A DNA stretch of 64,000 nucleotides, taken from assembly GCF_004168585.1 (NCBI RefSeq), contig NZ_PGVH01000056.1:438576-502575 (forward strand), read 5' to 3'. Within the stretch, counting starts at the first letter, position 1. The number at the start of each line of letters is the position of its first letter. The notes under the pieces are model-generated. The model saw nothing but the letters and a program-made list of their open reading frames with translations, did no database searches and was not told where the DNA came from. A program made the position numbers and the translations under genes. Origin of the DNA: Shewanella sp. OPT22 (GTDB lineage: Bacteria; Pseudomonadota; Gammaproteobacteria; Enterobacterales; Shewanellaceae). Shown one piece after another: positions 18,303-27,613 of the stretch.

Positions 18303-18348
18303 TTGAGAGGTTGAGAGGTTGAGAGGTTGAGAGGTTGAGAGGTTGAGA
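18303..18348. repeat. 8-bp tandem repeat (TTGAGAGG) x5 plus partial
   Basis: Five exact copies of TTGAGAGG run from 18303 to 18342, with a partial sixth to 18348. They abut the 3' end of the last tRNA gene and follow GATTATT repeats. This looks like a microsatellite prone to slippage, located in the trailer of the tRNA transcript on the minus strand. Confidence 0.9.
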
Positions 18349-18349
18349 T

Positions 18350-18425
18350 TGGAGCGACATATCAGGTTCGAACTGATGACCTATACCTTGGCAAGGTATC
18401 GCTCTACCAACTGAGCTAATGTCGC
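18350..18425 (-). tRNA. tRNA-Gly (GCC), copy 3 in transcript order
   Basis: The complement folds as a 76-nt tRNA. The acceptor stem GCGACAT pairs with ATGTCGC, followed by T and an encoded CCA. It has the D-loop AGCTCAGTTGGTAGAGC, an ATACC/GGTAT anticodon stem with loop TTGCCAA (anticodon GCC at 18390-18392), and the T-loop GTTCGAAC. It is identical to the next two genes. Confidence 0.97.
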
Positions 18426-18444
18426 ATCTCGGTTTGAATTTGAT

Positions 18445-18520
18445 TGGAGCGACATATCAGGTTCGAACTGATGACCTATACCTTGGCAAGGTATCGCTCT
18501 ACCAACTGAGCTAATGTCGC
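18445..18520 (-). tRNA. tRNA-Gly (GCC), copy 2
   Basis: Identical in sequence to the flanking copies, with the anticodon GCC (complement of 18485-18487) and encoded CCA. The spacers on both sides are exactly 19 bp, giving a 95-bp period. Confidence 0.97.
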
Positions 18521-18539
18521 AATCAAATTTGTTTAGAAT

Positions 18540-18615
18540 TGGAGCGACATATCAGGTTCGAACTGATGACCTATACCTTGGCAAGGTATCGCTCTACCAA
18601 CTGAGCTAATGTCGC
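18540..18615 (-). tRNA. tRNA-Gly (GCC), copy 1
   Basis: First gene of the cluster in transcript order, identical to the other two, with encoded CCA and the anticodon GCC (complement of 18580-18582). A strong promoter lies about 50 bp upstream. Confidence 0.97.
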
Positions 18616-18666
18616 ATATTTTAATTCTAAACTCTATCGAAGTATTGGTGTATCCCCGAAAGATGA

Positions 18667-18700
18667 GGCCGCATTATAGGGCTATTTTAAAATGACGCAA
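18667..18700 (-). promoter_or_regulatory. tRNA promoter with GC-rich discriminator
   Basis: On the minus strand TTGCGT (-35, 18695-18700) and the perfect TATAAT (-10, 18673-18678) are 16 bp apart. They are followed by GCGGCC (18667-18672), the GC-rich discriminator typical of stable-RNA promoters under stringent control. The two boxes sit inside the arms of an inverted repeat (18676-18683 with 18700-18707). Confidence 0.8.
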
Positions 18701-18729
18701 GCCCTATTTTAATACTTTTTACTGTTTGG

Positions 18730-19275
18730 CTAAATTTTAAATACTTTGCTGCGATAATAAACTAATTCTGCGATGGATTCTTGAATATCCTTTAATGCTT
18801 GGTGCGTACTTTCTTTTTTAAAGCCTTTTTGGATTTCTGGCTGCCAACGATTCACTAACTCTTTAATCGTGCTGACATCGATATTGCGATAATGGAAGTA
18901 ATCTTCGAGTTCACGCATGTATTTATTCAAAAAGCGGCGATCTTGCCCAACACTATTTCCACAAATAGGTGACTTGCCTGCGGGTACAAATGCTCTCAGA
19001 AACTCTATGGTTTCCTTCATCGCTTGCTCTTCAGTGTACTCACTGTCTTTTACACGCTCAATCAGTCCTGATTGACCATGGTGTTTTTGGTTCCAGTCGT
19101 CCATCGCATTCAAAACGTCATCACTTTGATGAATCGCAATCACTGGCCCTTCGCCAATGATGTTTAATTCTTTGTCCGTCACCAAGGTCGCAATTTCAAT
19201 AATACGATCCGTCGCTGGCTCTAAGCCTGTCATTTCCAAATCAATCCAAATTAAATTGCTGTCATTTAGTGACAT
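18730..19275 (-). CDS. orn: Oligoribonuclease
   Basis: 181 residues, the normal length. A DEDDh exoribonuclease that degrades 2-5-nt RNA, and pGpG from c-di-GMP breakdown. Visible motifs are [12 protein letters not shown] (catalytic Asp and Glu), [13 protein letters not shown] and [13 protein letters not shown] (His and Asp). It is divergent from rsgA across 86 bp, the arrangement seen in many gammaproteobacteria. The tRNA promoter follows directly downstream. Confidence 0.97.
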   Translation of the reverse strand: MSLNDSNLIWIDLEMTGLEPATDRIIEIATLVTDKELNIIGEGPVIAIHQSDDVLNAMDDWNQKHHGQSGLIERVKDSEYTEEQAMKETIEFLRAFVPAGKSPICGNSVGQDRRFLNKYMRELEDYFHYRNIDVSTIKELVNRWQPEIQKGFKKESTHQALKDIQESIAELVYYRSKVFKI

Positions 19276-19361
19276 TGTTGCTACTCCAAGTCGGGAAATA
19301 TCTTAAAAAAAAAGGTATCATACGCTTTTTTGAATAAACTAAAAATCACCTTAGGAATCTT

Positions 19362-20420
19362 GTGAGTAAAAAGAAGCCCCTAAGCAAAGGTCAATTACGA
19401 CGTATGAAGGCGAATCACCAAAAGCGCCTGCAACGTAATAAAGAGGCCCCTGCTGCGGAGATTGAAAGCGAAAAATTAGGTCCAGAACAACCCGGTCGAG
19501 TGGTTTCTCGTTTTGGTCAACACGTTGACATTGAAATTGTTGACGGCAATATCTACCGCTGCAATATTCGTCGAAACATTACTAGCCTCGTAACTGGTGA
19601 TGATGTCATCGTACGTATCGCTGATGAAACTCAGCATTCTCAGATTGCTGGTGTTGTAGAAGCGGTTCAGCCTCGACGCTCGAGCTTAAGCCGCCCAGAT
19701 CTTTACGATGGCGTTAAGATTATTGCGGCCAATATTGATCAAATTTTGATTGTCAGCTCTGTAGTACCTGTATTCAGTAGCCAAATTATTGATCGCTATT
19801 TAGTGGCAGCAGAAGATACTGAAATTCAGCCTGTCATCGTACTCAATAAAATTGACCTATTAGAAGGTGAGTTAAAAGACATCTTAGATGAATCATTAGA
19901 AGTCTATAAAGATCTCGGATATCAGGTTTATCAAGTCAGCAGTCATACTGGTGAAGGTGTTGATGAATTAAAAGATTTACTTGCTGACAAAGTTAACGTG
20001 TTTGTCGGGCAATCAGGCGTTGGTAAGTCCTCACTTATCAATGCATTAATGCCTGAAGCTGAATTGATCATAGGCGATGTTTCTGAAAACTCTGGTTTAG
20101 GTCAACATACTACAACTGCGGCAAAACTGTTGCCATTAGCAGATAGCGGAGACTTAATTGATTCACCCGGGGTACGTGAATTTGCATTATGGCACCTTCC
20201 TGCCGAAAGAGTTGCTTGGGGATTTGTTGAATTCCGCGAGTTTTTAGGTGGCTGTAAATTTCGCGATTGTAAACACCAAGATGATCCAGGCTGCGCTATC
20301 CGAGAAGCCTGTGAACAAGGTAAAATCGACGAAGAACGTCTTGAAAATTTCCATCGAATTATCGCCAGTTTAGATGAACAGCGTCATGCACGTCAGTTCA
20401 GAACTGGAAAAGAACTATAA
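19362..20420 (+). CDS. rsgA: Ribosome small subunit-dependent GTPase A
   Basis: 352 residues, GTG start with AGGA upstream; the basic N-terminus [19 protein letters not shown] is typical. RsgA is a circularly permuted GTPase that checks late 30S maturation. An OB-fold (about 45-110) is followed by the GTPase, with G4 (LNKIDLL) before G1 ([14 protein letters not shown]) and G3 (DSPGVREF), and a zinc knuckle ([14 protein letters not shown]) near the end. psd follows by 14 bp, so they are co-transcribed. Confidence 0.97.
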   Translation: MSKKKPLSKGQLRRMKANHQKRLQRNKEAPAAEIESEKLGPEQPGRVVSRFGQHVDIEIVDGNIYRCNIRRNITSLVTGDDVIVRIADETQHSQIAGVVEAVQPRRSSLSRPDLYDGVKIIAANIDQILIVSSVVPVFSSQIIDRYLVAAEDTEIQPVIVLNKIDLLEGELKDILDESLEVYKDLGYQVYQVSSHTGEGVDELKDLLADKVNVFVGQSGVGKSSLINALMPEAELIIGDVSENSGLGQHTTTAAKLLPLADSGDLIDSPGVREFALWHLPAERVAWGFVEFREFLGGCKFRDCKHQDDPGCAIREACEQGKIDEERLENFHRIIASLDEQRHARQFRTGKEL

Positions 20421-20434
20421 AGGAAAGTACAACA

Positions 20435-21298
20435 GTGGATAAAGTTAAAATCGCACTTCAATATATTATGCCTAAGCATCTGGTTTCGCGCTTAGTCGGA
20501 AAGTTGGCTGCGGCTCAATTGGGTAAGGTCACTACATTTTTTATTTCATGGTTCATCAGGCAATATAAGATTGATATGAGTGAAGCTCAACAATCTGATC
20601 CAAAGGCTTATAAATCATTTAATCAATTTTTTACTCGCCCTCTTAAAGCGGGCATTCGCCCTCTTTGTGAAGATGAAAATATGCTGGCACACCCAGTAGA
20701 TGGCGCCGTGAGCCAGTTGGGCCCGATTGAAGCTGGTGAGATTTTCCAAGCAAAAGGTCACTCATACTCCACACTCGCTCTGCTCGGTGATCAACCTAAA
20801 GATGCTGAACGCTTTGAAGACGGTGATTTTGCGACCATTTATCTTGCGCCTAAAGACTATCACCGTTTGCATATGCCGATTAAAGGTACGTTATCTAAGA
20901 TGACTTACGTACCGGGTGATTTATTTTCAGTTAACCCATTAACCGCAGAAAACGTACCGGGATTGTTTGCCCGTAACGAACGTGTAGTAGCGATTTTTGA
21001 AACTGAAGTTGGACCGATTGCGATGGTATTAGTTGGCGCAACGATTGTTGCCAGCATTGAAACCGTTTGGGCTGGCACGGTAACACCACCAGCGGGTAAG
21101 CAAGTATTCACATGGGAATACCCAACGGAAGGTGAAGATGCAATTACTCTAGAAAAAGGCGCTGAGATGGGCCGATTTAAGCTAGGTAGCACCATCGTGA
21201 TGTGTTTCGAAAAAGGCGCTATTGAAAAGTTCGCTGACGACGTTGAGCCACAATCGGTCACTCGAATGGGCGCACCTTTTGCGCATATTGCTAGATAA
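20435..21298 (+). CDS. psd: Phosphatidylserine decarboxylase proenzyme
   Basis: 287 residues, GTG start after AAAGGAAAG. It makes phosphatidylethanolamine at the inner membrane. The LGST motif ([13 protein letters not shown], near residue 254) is the self-cleavage site, where the serine becomes the pyruvoyl cofactor. [11 protein letters not shown] and [11 protein letters not shown] are further family signatures. Its product is the donor for EptA, encoded elsewhere in this window. It is in an operon with rsgA. Confidence 0.97.
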   Translation: MDKVKIALQYIMPKHLVSRLVGKLAAAQLGKVTTFFISWFIRQYKIDMSEAQQSDPKAYKSFNQFFTRPLKAGIRPLCEDENMLAHPVDGAVSQLGPIEAGEIFQAKGHSYSTLALLGDQPKDAERFEDGDFATIYLAPKDYHRLHMPIKGTLSKMTYVPGDLFSVNPLTAENVPGLFARNERVVAIFETEVGPIAMVLVGATIVASIETVWAGTVTPPAGKQVFTWEYPTEGEDAITLEKGAEMGRFKLGSTIVMCFEKGAIEKFADDVEPQSVTRMGAPFAHIAR

Positions 21299-21307
21299 AG
21301 CCACATC

Positions 21308-21333
21308 GCCACACCAGTAACAATTGGTGTGGC
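21308..21333 (+). other. Stem-loop after psd
   Basis: GCCACACCA (21308-21316) pairs with TGGTGTGGC (21325-21333) around an 8-nt loop, between psd and the next gene. The bases after it are A-rich, not T-rich, so it is not a standard terminator on the plus strand and may be an RNA-stability element. Confidence 0.45.
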
Positions 21334-21366
21334 AAACACAAAAAATGTTCTACTGAGTATGATTCA

Positions 21367-21903
21367 ATGTCCCAACCTTTTGTTGCTATCGGCTTACAAA
21401 ACCCTAAAACACCAATTAATGTTGATGGCATTATGCGGGCTTGCGGTTGTTATCAGGCTAATGCTATTTTCTATACGGGTCGTCGCTATGAACTAGCGCT
21501 GAGATCAAGCCCTCAGTATCAGGTTGATACTAAAAAAGCTGCACAACATATCCCAATGAAAAAAGTAGAGTCGCTGTTAGAAGCCGATGTTCCTGAAAAT
21601 TGCAACATTGTCTGTGTTGATTTTGTCGAAGGCGCTACACCACTGCCTGAATTTGTACACCCAGAAAATGCATTTTATATTTTCGGCCCTGAGGATGGTA
21701 CGGTGCGACAAGAGTTGGTCGATAGAGCCGATGCTGTGGTTTATGTGCCGACCATAGGCTGCATGAACTTAGCGGCTTCAGTTAATGTTTTACTTTATGA
21801 CCGCTTATCGAAAGCATCAAATACGAGTTCAGAGTCATTGAACCATAATAAACATATCCAACAAAACCGCGATACCAACAACAGAGTGAAAGTTCGTAGT
21901 TAA
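21367..21903 (+). CDS. SpoU/TrmH-family RNA methyltransferase
   Basis: 178 residues with the SPOUT knotted fold near its C-terminus: FYIFGPEDGTVRQELVDRAD (motif 2, SAM binding) and VYVPTIGCMNLAASVNVLLY (motif 3). The N-terminal part has NVDGIMRACGCYQANAIFY, where canonical members have N-x-G-A-I-x-R; Arg is kept in IMRAC. It probably 2'-O-methylates an unknown tRNA or rRNA. The extra polar tail (about 155-178) is unusual. It lies between psd and mscM on the same strand. Confidence 0.82.
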   Translation: MSQPFVAIGLQNPKTPINVDGIMRACGCYQANAIFYTGRRYELALRSSPQYQVDTKKAAQHIPMKKVESLLEADVPENCNIVCVDFVEGATPLPEFVHPENAFYIFGPEDGTVRQELVDRADAVVYVPTIGCMNLAASVNVLLYDRLSKASNTSSESLNHNKHIQQNRDTNNRVKVRS

Positions 21904-21994
21904 ATTTAATGAAATATACTTAAATTAGTCATACCAAATTCACGCTAAGTTATCTAATATTAAGGCAGTTTTTTATTTGAATTAAATGCCGTAA

Positions 21995-24900
21995 ATGAAA
22001 CGTGTATATTGGTTGTGCACTCTACTTTCACTCTTTCTGATTTTTACTTCTACTGCCGAAGCAAAAAATGCTTTGGGCATAAATAAGCAATTGGGCATAA
22101 CTTCCCAACAAAATGATAAAACAGCTTCTCCGGACAGCATGCAACACTCCATTGAGCAGAGCATTGCTCAACTTGAAGAACAAGCGAATCACTTTTCGCA
22201 AATACAAGCGAACTTTGAGCAACAAAAGAGCGAGCTTGAAAAGCAAATTGTTGATGCTAATAAAGGGGTTTCGATTGAGCAGGATCAAGATCTTAACCAA
22301 CAAGCCTCTCTGGCTAATTTCGACTTAACAGATTTAAAACAACAAGAGTCAGATTTATCACAGCAAATTACTGAGCTGCTTGATAAGCGCAATGAACTGC
22401 CAAACGAAATCCTTAATGCTAAGAGTAACTTAAACCAGCATAAGAAAACCATTCTCGCCCCAATCGGCACACCTACAGGTCAACTGCAACAAAAGAGGCG
22501 TGAGTTATATCTGCAGAGTATTGATACGCTAGAAACTGACTTCGCTAGCTTACCTGTTCGTCTAACGTTAACTCAGCTAGAGTTGCAGATAGTAAGAATC
22601 AAATTAACAAATCAAGAAAAGTTGATCGAAGCGCTTAATCAAAAATTAAGTCAACAAAGACAACAGAAGACGGCCGAAACGATAGCGAAAGCCATCAATG
22701 TTAAGACAGACATTAACGACCCAATTGCCGAACAGCTTAACGCTCAGAATCAATCTTTCGCTTCGTCTTTAGTTATACTCACCGACAAAATAAATCAGAC
22801 CGTCAAACAACAAGAGAAAGCTGAGAATTTATATCAGCTGCAATCGAAGCAGTTGGCTAATATAAAAGAACAACTCTCTTGGGTAACGTTAAATTCAACG
22901 TTTGGCGAGCATTTTTTAAAAACGCTAGAATCGCTTCCAAAACCGCCGAACATAACAAAATTACAAACTCGACTGTCGGATAACCGCTTAAAGCGTTACA
23001 CCTTAAGCCAGAAACAAGCTCAAAATAAAGATCGCTTAGCGGCCAGTTTAGCGCTTACGCTACCACAACGAGAGTTATTGGAAGCGCAAATCTCACTTAC
23101 GACAAAACTCTTGCTTGAATATGATCAATATTTAAGTGAGCTCAACCGTCTCAAAGTAAGCTATAACCAATTGATTGCCCAGCATCAAGAACTTGCGAGT
23201 ATCTTGAACGAGCAACTTTTTTGGGTTCCTAATGCCAATACAATTGGCAAACAGTGGTTCATCGATATTGGTCTAAGTTTCCAATGGTTATTAACTCAAG
23301 CCCCTTGGAATGATCTAAAGTATTCTTGGGAAGAGCAACAAAGCTATTGGCTGTTGTGGATGCTCATTTTAACCCTTTGCACCGTCAGCCAAGATTTGAA
23401 TCGAAGTCGTTTCCGTCGTGTTTTAAGAGCGAATATGGACCACGTAGGTAATGTAACTCAAGATACCTTCAGCGCTACGTTTAAGACCTTATTAACGACG
23501 ATAGGTTACAGCCTGTTAAAACCAACGTCGGTTATTCTAGCTGGTGTCCTTATGCTACATTCAGAGCGCAACATCGTTTACGCTACAGGTGGTGCATTGT
23601 TTGGTATTGGGCTCTTTTATCTTCTACAAAGGCTTGTGTATGTATTTACCCTGCCGGAGGGATTATTGGTTGGTCACTTCAAACGCCCACAAGACATGGT
23701 CGCTCGTGGTTATCAATACATTAAACGTTTTTATTACATCAATATCATACTCATCGGCACCCTTGCTTTCACTCAGTTGATCGATGAATCTCTACTGCGC
23801 AACAGCCTCGGCCGTGGTGCTTTTATCTTAATTTGTTTGCAACTCTTCTTTCTTGTTCGCCACTTGAACCGTTTAATGGAAGACTATAAACAACAAAGTA
23901 ATAAAACCAACGCCAGACTATTGCAAAAAATGCTCTGGGGAGCACTGTCCGTCGCCCCTATCGCCGCAACGATTTTATCCTTTATGGGCTATTATTTTTC
24001 TGCCTATCAAATGATGCAACAATTAGTACTTTCCGTGGTCATTGCGCTTGGCTTCTTAATGCTATATCAACTGATAAAACGCTGGATGTTGATTGAGCGT
24101 CGTAGAATCGCTTTTGATCGCGCAAAAAACAAGCGGGCAGAAATGCTGGCACAACGAGAAAAGGGTGAAACCGTTAACCAAACAGAAAATAGTGAGTTTT
24201 ATGAAGAACCTGAGGTCGACCTTGAAACCATTTCGAGCCAATCTTTAGGTCTAGTTCGTTCTCTGCTTTTACTTGGATTACTCGCCAGTTTAATTGGTCT
24301 GTGGACCCAGACTCATACTGCATTATTTTCATTTTTTGATGGGATCACATTGTGGAGTTCAACTGCGACGGTAAACGGAATCGAGCAACAGATCCCGATC
24401 ACCATCAAATCCCTTCTCTATGGCATCATCATCTTTGGCTTTTCGATGATGATAGCGACAAACTTACCCGGCTTATTAGAATTAACGATTTTACAGCGAC
24501 TAGAGCTTTCTTCGGGTACGGGTTATGCCATCACCACCGTGACTCGATATTTAGTTTTGTTTATTGGTAGTTTAATTGGCTTTAATACGCTAGGCGTTGA
24601 ATGGTCAAAACTGCAATGGTTAATTGCCGCACTCTCGGTAGGGTTAGGTTTTGGCTTACAAGAAATCTTCGCCAACTTCATTTCTGGCCTGATTATCCTA
24701 TTCGAAAAACCGGTGCGCATTGGTGATACAGTAACGATTCGAGAATTAACCGGTACGGTCAGTAAAATTAAGATCAGGGCAACAACGATCATTGATTGGG
24801 ATAGAAAAGAAATCATTGTCCCTAATAAAGCGTTTATTACTGAACAGTTAGTGAATTGGTCTTTGTCTGACCCGATCACTCGTGTCACCATTCAAGTTGC

Positions 24901-25216
24901 AGTGGCAAGGGATTCCGATCCGGCCAAAGTGGAAGCGGCGTTATATCAAGCCGTTGAAGAATGCCAACATACGCTCAAAACACCTGAACCTGAAGTTTGG
25001 TTCGCAGGCTTTGGCAAACACACTCAAGATTATGAGATAAGAGCTTACGCAACTGACATGACAACACGTTGGCCGTTACGTCACGAGCTTCATAAAAAGA
25101 TCACCAAAAAACTCAAGGATAATCATTTAGAATTGGCGTATCCTCAGATGGAAATTCACCTCAACACAGGCATTCCCAAAGAGAGCAGTTTGGCTCAAGG
25201 GATGATTAAAAGCTGA
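21995..25216 (+). CDS. mscM: Large mechanosensitive channel of the MscM/MscK type
   Basis: 1073 residues. A signal peptide (1-24, ending TAEA) leads to a ~400-residue periplasmic region rich in Gln/Leu coiled coil. Multiple membrane helices follow (from about 450), then the MscS core (about 790-1060) with SVGLGFGLQEIFANFISGLI (pore and beta-domain entry) and IVPNKAFITEQLVNWS. It protects against hypo-osmotic shock. The rsgA-psd-mscM order matches E. coli except for the inserted methyltransferase. Its TGA overlaps the ATG of the next gene. Confidence 0.93.
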   Translation: MKRVYWLCTLLSLFLIFTSTAEAKNALGINKQLGITSQQNDKTASPDSMQHSIEQSIAQLEEQANHFSQIQANFEQQKSELEKQIVDANKGVSIEQDQDLNQQASLANFDLTDLKQQESDLSQQITELLDKRNELPNEILNAKSNLNQHKKTILAPIGTPTGQLQQKRRELYLQSIDTLETDFASLPVRLTLTQLELQIVRIKLTNQEKLIEALNQKLSQQRQQKTAETIAKAINVKTDINDPIAEQLNAQNQSFASSLVILTDKINQTVKQQEKAENLYQLQSKQLANIKEQLSWVTLNSTFGEHFLKTLESLPKPPNITKLQTRLSDNRLKRYTLSQKQAQNKDRLAASLALTLPQRELLEAQISLTTKLLLEYDQYLSELNRLKVSYNQLIAQHQELASILNEQLFWVPNANTIGKQWFIDIGLSFQWLLTQAPWNDLKYSWEEQQSYWLLWMLILTLCTVSQDLNRSRFRRVLRANMDHVGNVTQDTFSATFKTLLTTIGYSLLKPTSVILAGVLMLHSERNIVYATGGALFGIGLFYLLQRLVYVFTLPEGLLVGHFKRPQDMVARGYQYIKRFYYINIILIGTLAFTQLIDESLLRNSLGRGAFILICLQLFFLVRHLNRLMEDYKQQSNKTNARLLQKMLWGALSVAPIAATILSFMGYYFSAYQMMQQLVLSVVIALGFLMLYQLIKRWMLIERRRIAFDRAKNKRAEMLAQREKGETVNQTENSEFYEEPEVDLETISSQSLGLVRSLLLLGLLASLIGLWTQTHTALFSFFDGITLWSSTATVNGIEQQIPITIKSLLYGIIIFGFSMMIATNLPGLLELTILQRLELSSGTGYAITTVTRYLVLFIGSLIGFNTLGVEWSKLQWLIAALSVGLGFGLQEIFANFISGLIILFEKPVRIGDTVTIRELTGTVSKIKIRATTIIDWDRKEIIVPNKAFITEQLVNWSLSDPITRVTIQVAVARDSDPAKVEAALYQAVEECQHTLKTPEPEVWFAGFGKHTQDYEIRAYATDMTTRWPLRHELHKKITKKLKDNHLELAYPQMEIHLNTGIPKESSLAQGMIKS

Positions 25217-25902
25217 TGAAGATATATGCGCATCGTGGTGCGAGCGGTTATTATCCAGAAAACACGCTTTTGGCTTTCGAAAAAGCGGTTCAGATGGGCG
25301 TGTCTGCCATTGAGTTAGACATACATAATGTTGAGGGTGAATTGATCGTATTTCACGATAGACGTATTGATAAGCTCACTCAGCAGCAAGGCTTACTTTC
25401 TAGCTTAACCACAAAAGAAATTTTAAGTCTTAGTATTGAAGACCAAACCATTCCAACACTGTGGCAAGTGCTAAATCTTGTTGCTGGAAGATGTGAAGTC
25501 AATATTGAGTTAAAAGGTTTTAATACGGTAAAGCCACTCATTAACCTTTATCCTAAAGTGTTGTCCAAGCTAAATTTTCAAGCGAAAGATTTGTTATTCT
25601 CATCGTTTAAGCACTTTGAATTACAACAGCTCAAGCAAGCCATTCCTGAAGTCAATATTGCACCACTGATTGACGGTGTGCCATTGGATCTCGCACAAGC
25701 TGCAACGACGCTTAATGCCACCGCCATCAACTTATCACTCAACTTTGTCCATCAAACAATGGTTGATGATGCTCATCAACGTGGGAAGCTCGTCAACGTG
25801 TTTACTGTGAACCACAAAGAAGATATGCAAATGCTTGCGGACATGGGGGTAGATGGTATTTTTACTGATTACCCAGACAAAGCTTTAGCTTTCTTTAAGT
25901 AA
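25216..25902 (+). CDS. ugpQ: Cytoplasmic glycerophosphodiester phosphodiesterase
   Basis: 228 residues, no signal peptide. It splits glycerophosphodiesters from phospholipid turnover into glycerol 3-phosphate and alcohol. Family motifs are AHRGASGYYPENTLLAFEKA, IELDIHNVEGELIVFHDR (catalytic and metal residues) and VNVFTVNHKEDMQML. The start overlaps the mscM stop (TGATG), so translation is coupled. The symbol is by similarity. Confidence 0.87.
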   Translation: MKIYAHRGASGYYPENTLLAFEKAVQMGVSAIELDIHNVEGELIVFHDRRIDKLTQQQGLLSSLTTKEILSLSIEDQTIPTLWQVLNLVAGRCEVNIELKGFNTVKPLINLYPKVLSKLNFQAKDLLFSSFKHFELQQLKQAIPEVNIAPLIDGVPLDLAQAATTLNATAINLSLNFVHQTMVDDAHQRGKLVNVFTVNHKEDMQMLADMGVDGIFTDYPDKALAFFK

Positions 25903-25928
25903 GTATTTTCTAAAAATAGGATCGTTCA

Positions 25929-26855
25929 ATGTCCAATAAATTGTTATTGCTCACTCAAAGTAACGAAAAATACATCGAGCTATTAACAAAGCTAAATCTG
26001 CCCGAATTAGAAATTGTCGACGATACTCCTGAGCATATTGCCCGCACCAATATTTGGCTTGCCGATCCACCTTTGGCAGCTCCACTGCTGGGGATCGGTA
26101 AAAATCTAAAATGGCTTCAGGCTACCTATGCGGGTGTCGATAAGTTGGTTTCAGTCAAACAGCGTTCAGACTATCTACTCACCAATGTGCGTGATATTTT
26201 TGGCCCAATGATGAGCGAATATGTGTTTAGCTATTTGATTTCACACTTACGCCACCACAACTCATACTTTAACAGCCAAAAAGAACAAGTATGGCAATCT
26301 TGTGCTGATCAACAATTGCGAAATAAAACGATGTTGATCCTCGGTACGGGATCGATTGGTCAACACTTAGCTCAAACTGCAAAACTATTTGGTATGAAAG
26401 TCATTGGGGTCAGTCGCTCTGGCGATAAAAAAGCCAACTTTGATGAGTGCACTCATATTTACCAACTCGATGAGCAGCTCCCTTGTGCAGATGTAGTGAT
26501 ATCCGTTTTACCAAGCAGCCCGCAAACCTACAATATTTTTGATTCAGCTCGTTTTTCAAAGATGAAAGAGAATGTCATTTTCTTTAATGTTGGCCGCGGT
26601 AATGCTGTCGATCTATGTGATCTCAATACTGTGTTGATTGAGCGGCCGAATATGCTTGCAGTGTTGGATGTATTTAAGACAGAGCCGTTACCCAAGCAAG
26701 ATGAAATATGGCAAAGAGACAATGTTGTCATCACTCCTCATGTTGCTGCTCCAAGTACACCAGAACAAGTCGTTGGTATTTTCGCTGAGAACTATCGTCG
26801 CTGGTTAAAAGGCGTAGGTTTACAATACCAAGTTGATTTTAAACTAGGTTACTGA
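25929..26855 (+). CDS. D-2-hydroxyacid dehydrogenase, NAD(P)-dependent
   Basis: 308 residues. Rossmann motif LGTGSIGQHLAQTAK (about 139-153), NVGRGNAVD (catalytic Arg), FKTEPLPKQDE (Glu) and VVITPHVAAPS (His) give the complete catalytic set. It reduces 2-ketoacids or oxidises 2-hydroxyacids; the exact substrate (glyoxylate, hydroxypyruvate and others) cannot be told. AGGA precedes the ATG. It follows ugpQ by 26 bp and overlaps the convergent FAH-fold gene by 12 bp. Confidence 0.9.
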   Translation: MSNKLLLLTQSNEKYIELLTKLNLPELEIVDDTPEHIARTNIWLADPPLAAPLLGIGKNLKWLQATYAGVDKLVSVKQRSDYLLTNVRDIFGPMMSEYVFSYLISHLRHHNSYFNSQKEQVWQSCADQQLRNKTMLILGTGSIGQHLAQTAKLFGMKVIGVSRSGDKKANFDECTHIYQLDEQLPCADVVISVLPSSPQTYNIFDSARFSKMKENVIFFNVGRGNAVDLCDLNTVLIERPNMLAVLDVFKTEPLPKQDEIWQRDNVVITPHVAAPSTPEQVVGIFAENYRRWLKGVGLQYQVDFKLGY

Positions 26856-27449
26856 CCAAGCAGCTTCAATCAGCTTTTGCTCTCCGTTAAACACGGTACC
26901 AATGAAGCTATCACCTTGATGCACAGCGCCGACACCTTTCGGCGTTCCTGTCATGATGATATCGCCATCGAGTAACTCAAAATCTTGTTTTATCGAATCC
27001 AGACATTGCTGCGGTTTAAACATCATCAAATCGACGGTTCCGTGCTGTATAAGCTTGTCATTGATATGAAGTGTAAAACTGAGTGTTGAAATATCTTCAG
27101 GCAGGCTCACAAATTTACCAAACACCGCAGATGCATTAAATGCTTTTGCCCTTTCCCATGGCAGCCCTTTTGACTTCAATTGCGACTGTAGGTTACGTTT
27201 GGTTAAATCAATACCAACGCTCACTGCAGCGAACTTGCCATCTTTAATCAGAAAACAGAGTTCACCTTCATAATGCAAATCATCGCACCATTGTATTTCA
27301 TTACTCAATGCTGAATTAGGCTTAATGAAAATAACAGGCTCATCGGGGATTTCATTACTCAACTCATGAATGTGTTCAACATAATTTCGGCCAATACAAA
27401 CAATTTTAGAAGGGGCAATGTGCTGATGCTTGAATTTAATGAAGTGCAA
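26844..27449 (-). CDS. Fumarylacetoacetate hydrolase (FAH) fold protein
   Basis: 201 residues, the short single-domain form. The start KIVCIGRNYVEHIHEL, metal ligands in HYEGELCFLI (two Glu) and GIDLTKRNLQ (Asp), and IMTGTPKGVGAV near the end match the YcgM-like branch. Members act as fumarylpyruvate hydrolases or oxaloacetate tautomerases. Convergent with the dehydrogenase gene; 3' ends overlap by 12 bp. Confidence 0.9.
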   Translation of the reverse strand: MHFIKFKHQHIAPSKIVCIGRNYVEHIHELSNEIPDEPVIFIKPNSALSNEIQWCDDLHYEGELCFLIKDGKFAAVSVGIDLTKRNLQSQLKSKGLPWERAKAFNASAVFGKFVSLPEDISTLSFTLHINDKLIQHGTVDLMMFKPQQCLDSIKQDFELLDGDIIMTGTPKGVGAVHQGDSFIGTVFNGEQKLIEAAWSVT

Positions 27450-27613
27450 ATGAACTCTCTCTACTAAGCCAAAAGTTATGGCATAATACTACAATAAAAG
27501 TTAAGGAAAACAGTGTGAAGGTAATTTTTACTAAAGGAAACTGTAAACACAGCCTCCCTTAGATGCATAAGAGAAGATGGCACATCAACCTGTATAAAAC
27601 AAAAAATACCTAT

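Noticed and set aside
18303-18348. Attachment site of an integrated element at the tRNA 3' end
   Set aside because: No integrase gene or duplicated tRNA fragment was seen nearby; the sequence is a simple tandem repeat.
18350-18615. CRISPR-like array (regular 95-bp period)
   Set aside because: The repeated units are complete tRNA genes with cloverleaf arms and encoded CCA; spacers are short 19-bp linkers.
22190-22470. Overlapping frames inside the mscM N-terminal region
   Set aside because: The Gln/Leu-rich coiled-coil coding sequence produces long open shadows in other frames; the main frame has the signal peptide and family match.
27513-27560. Short leader-type frame starting GTG (MKVIFTKGN...)
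   Set aside because: It has AAGGAAAA upstream, but the peptide has no attenuator features or obvious downstream partner, as the neighbouring genes are on the other strand.
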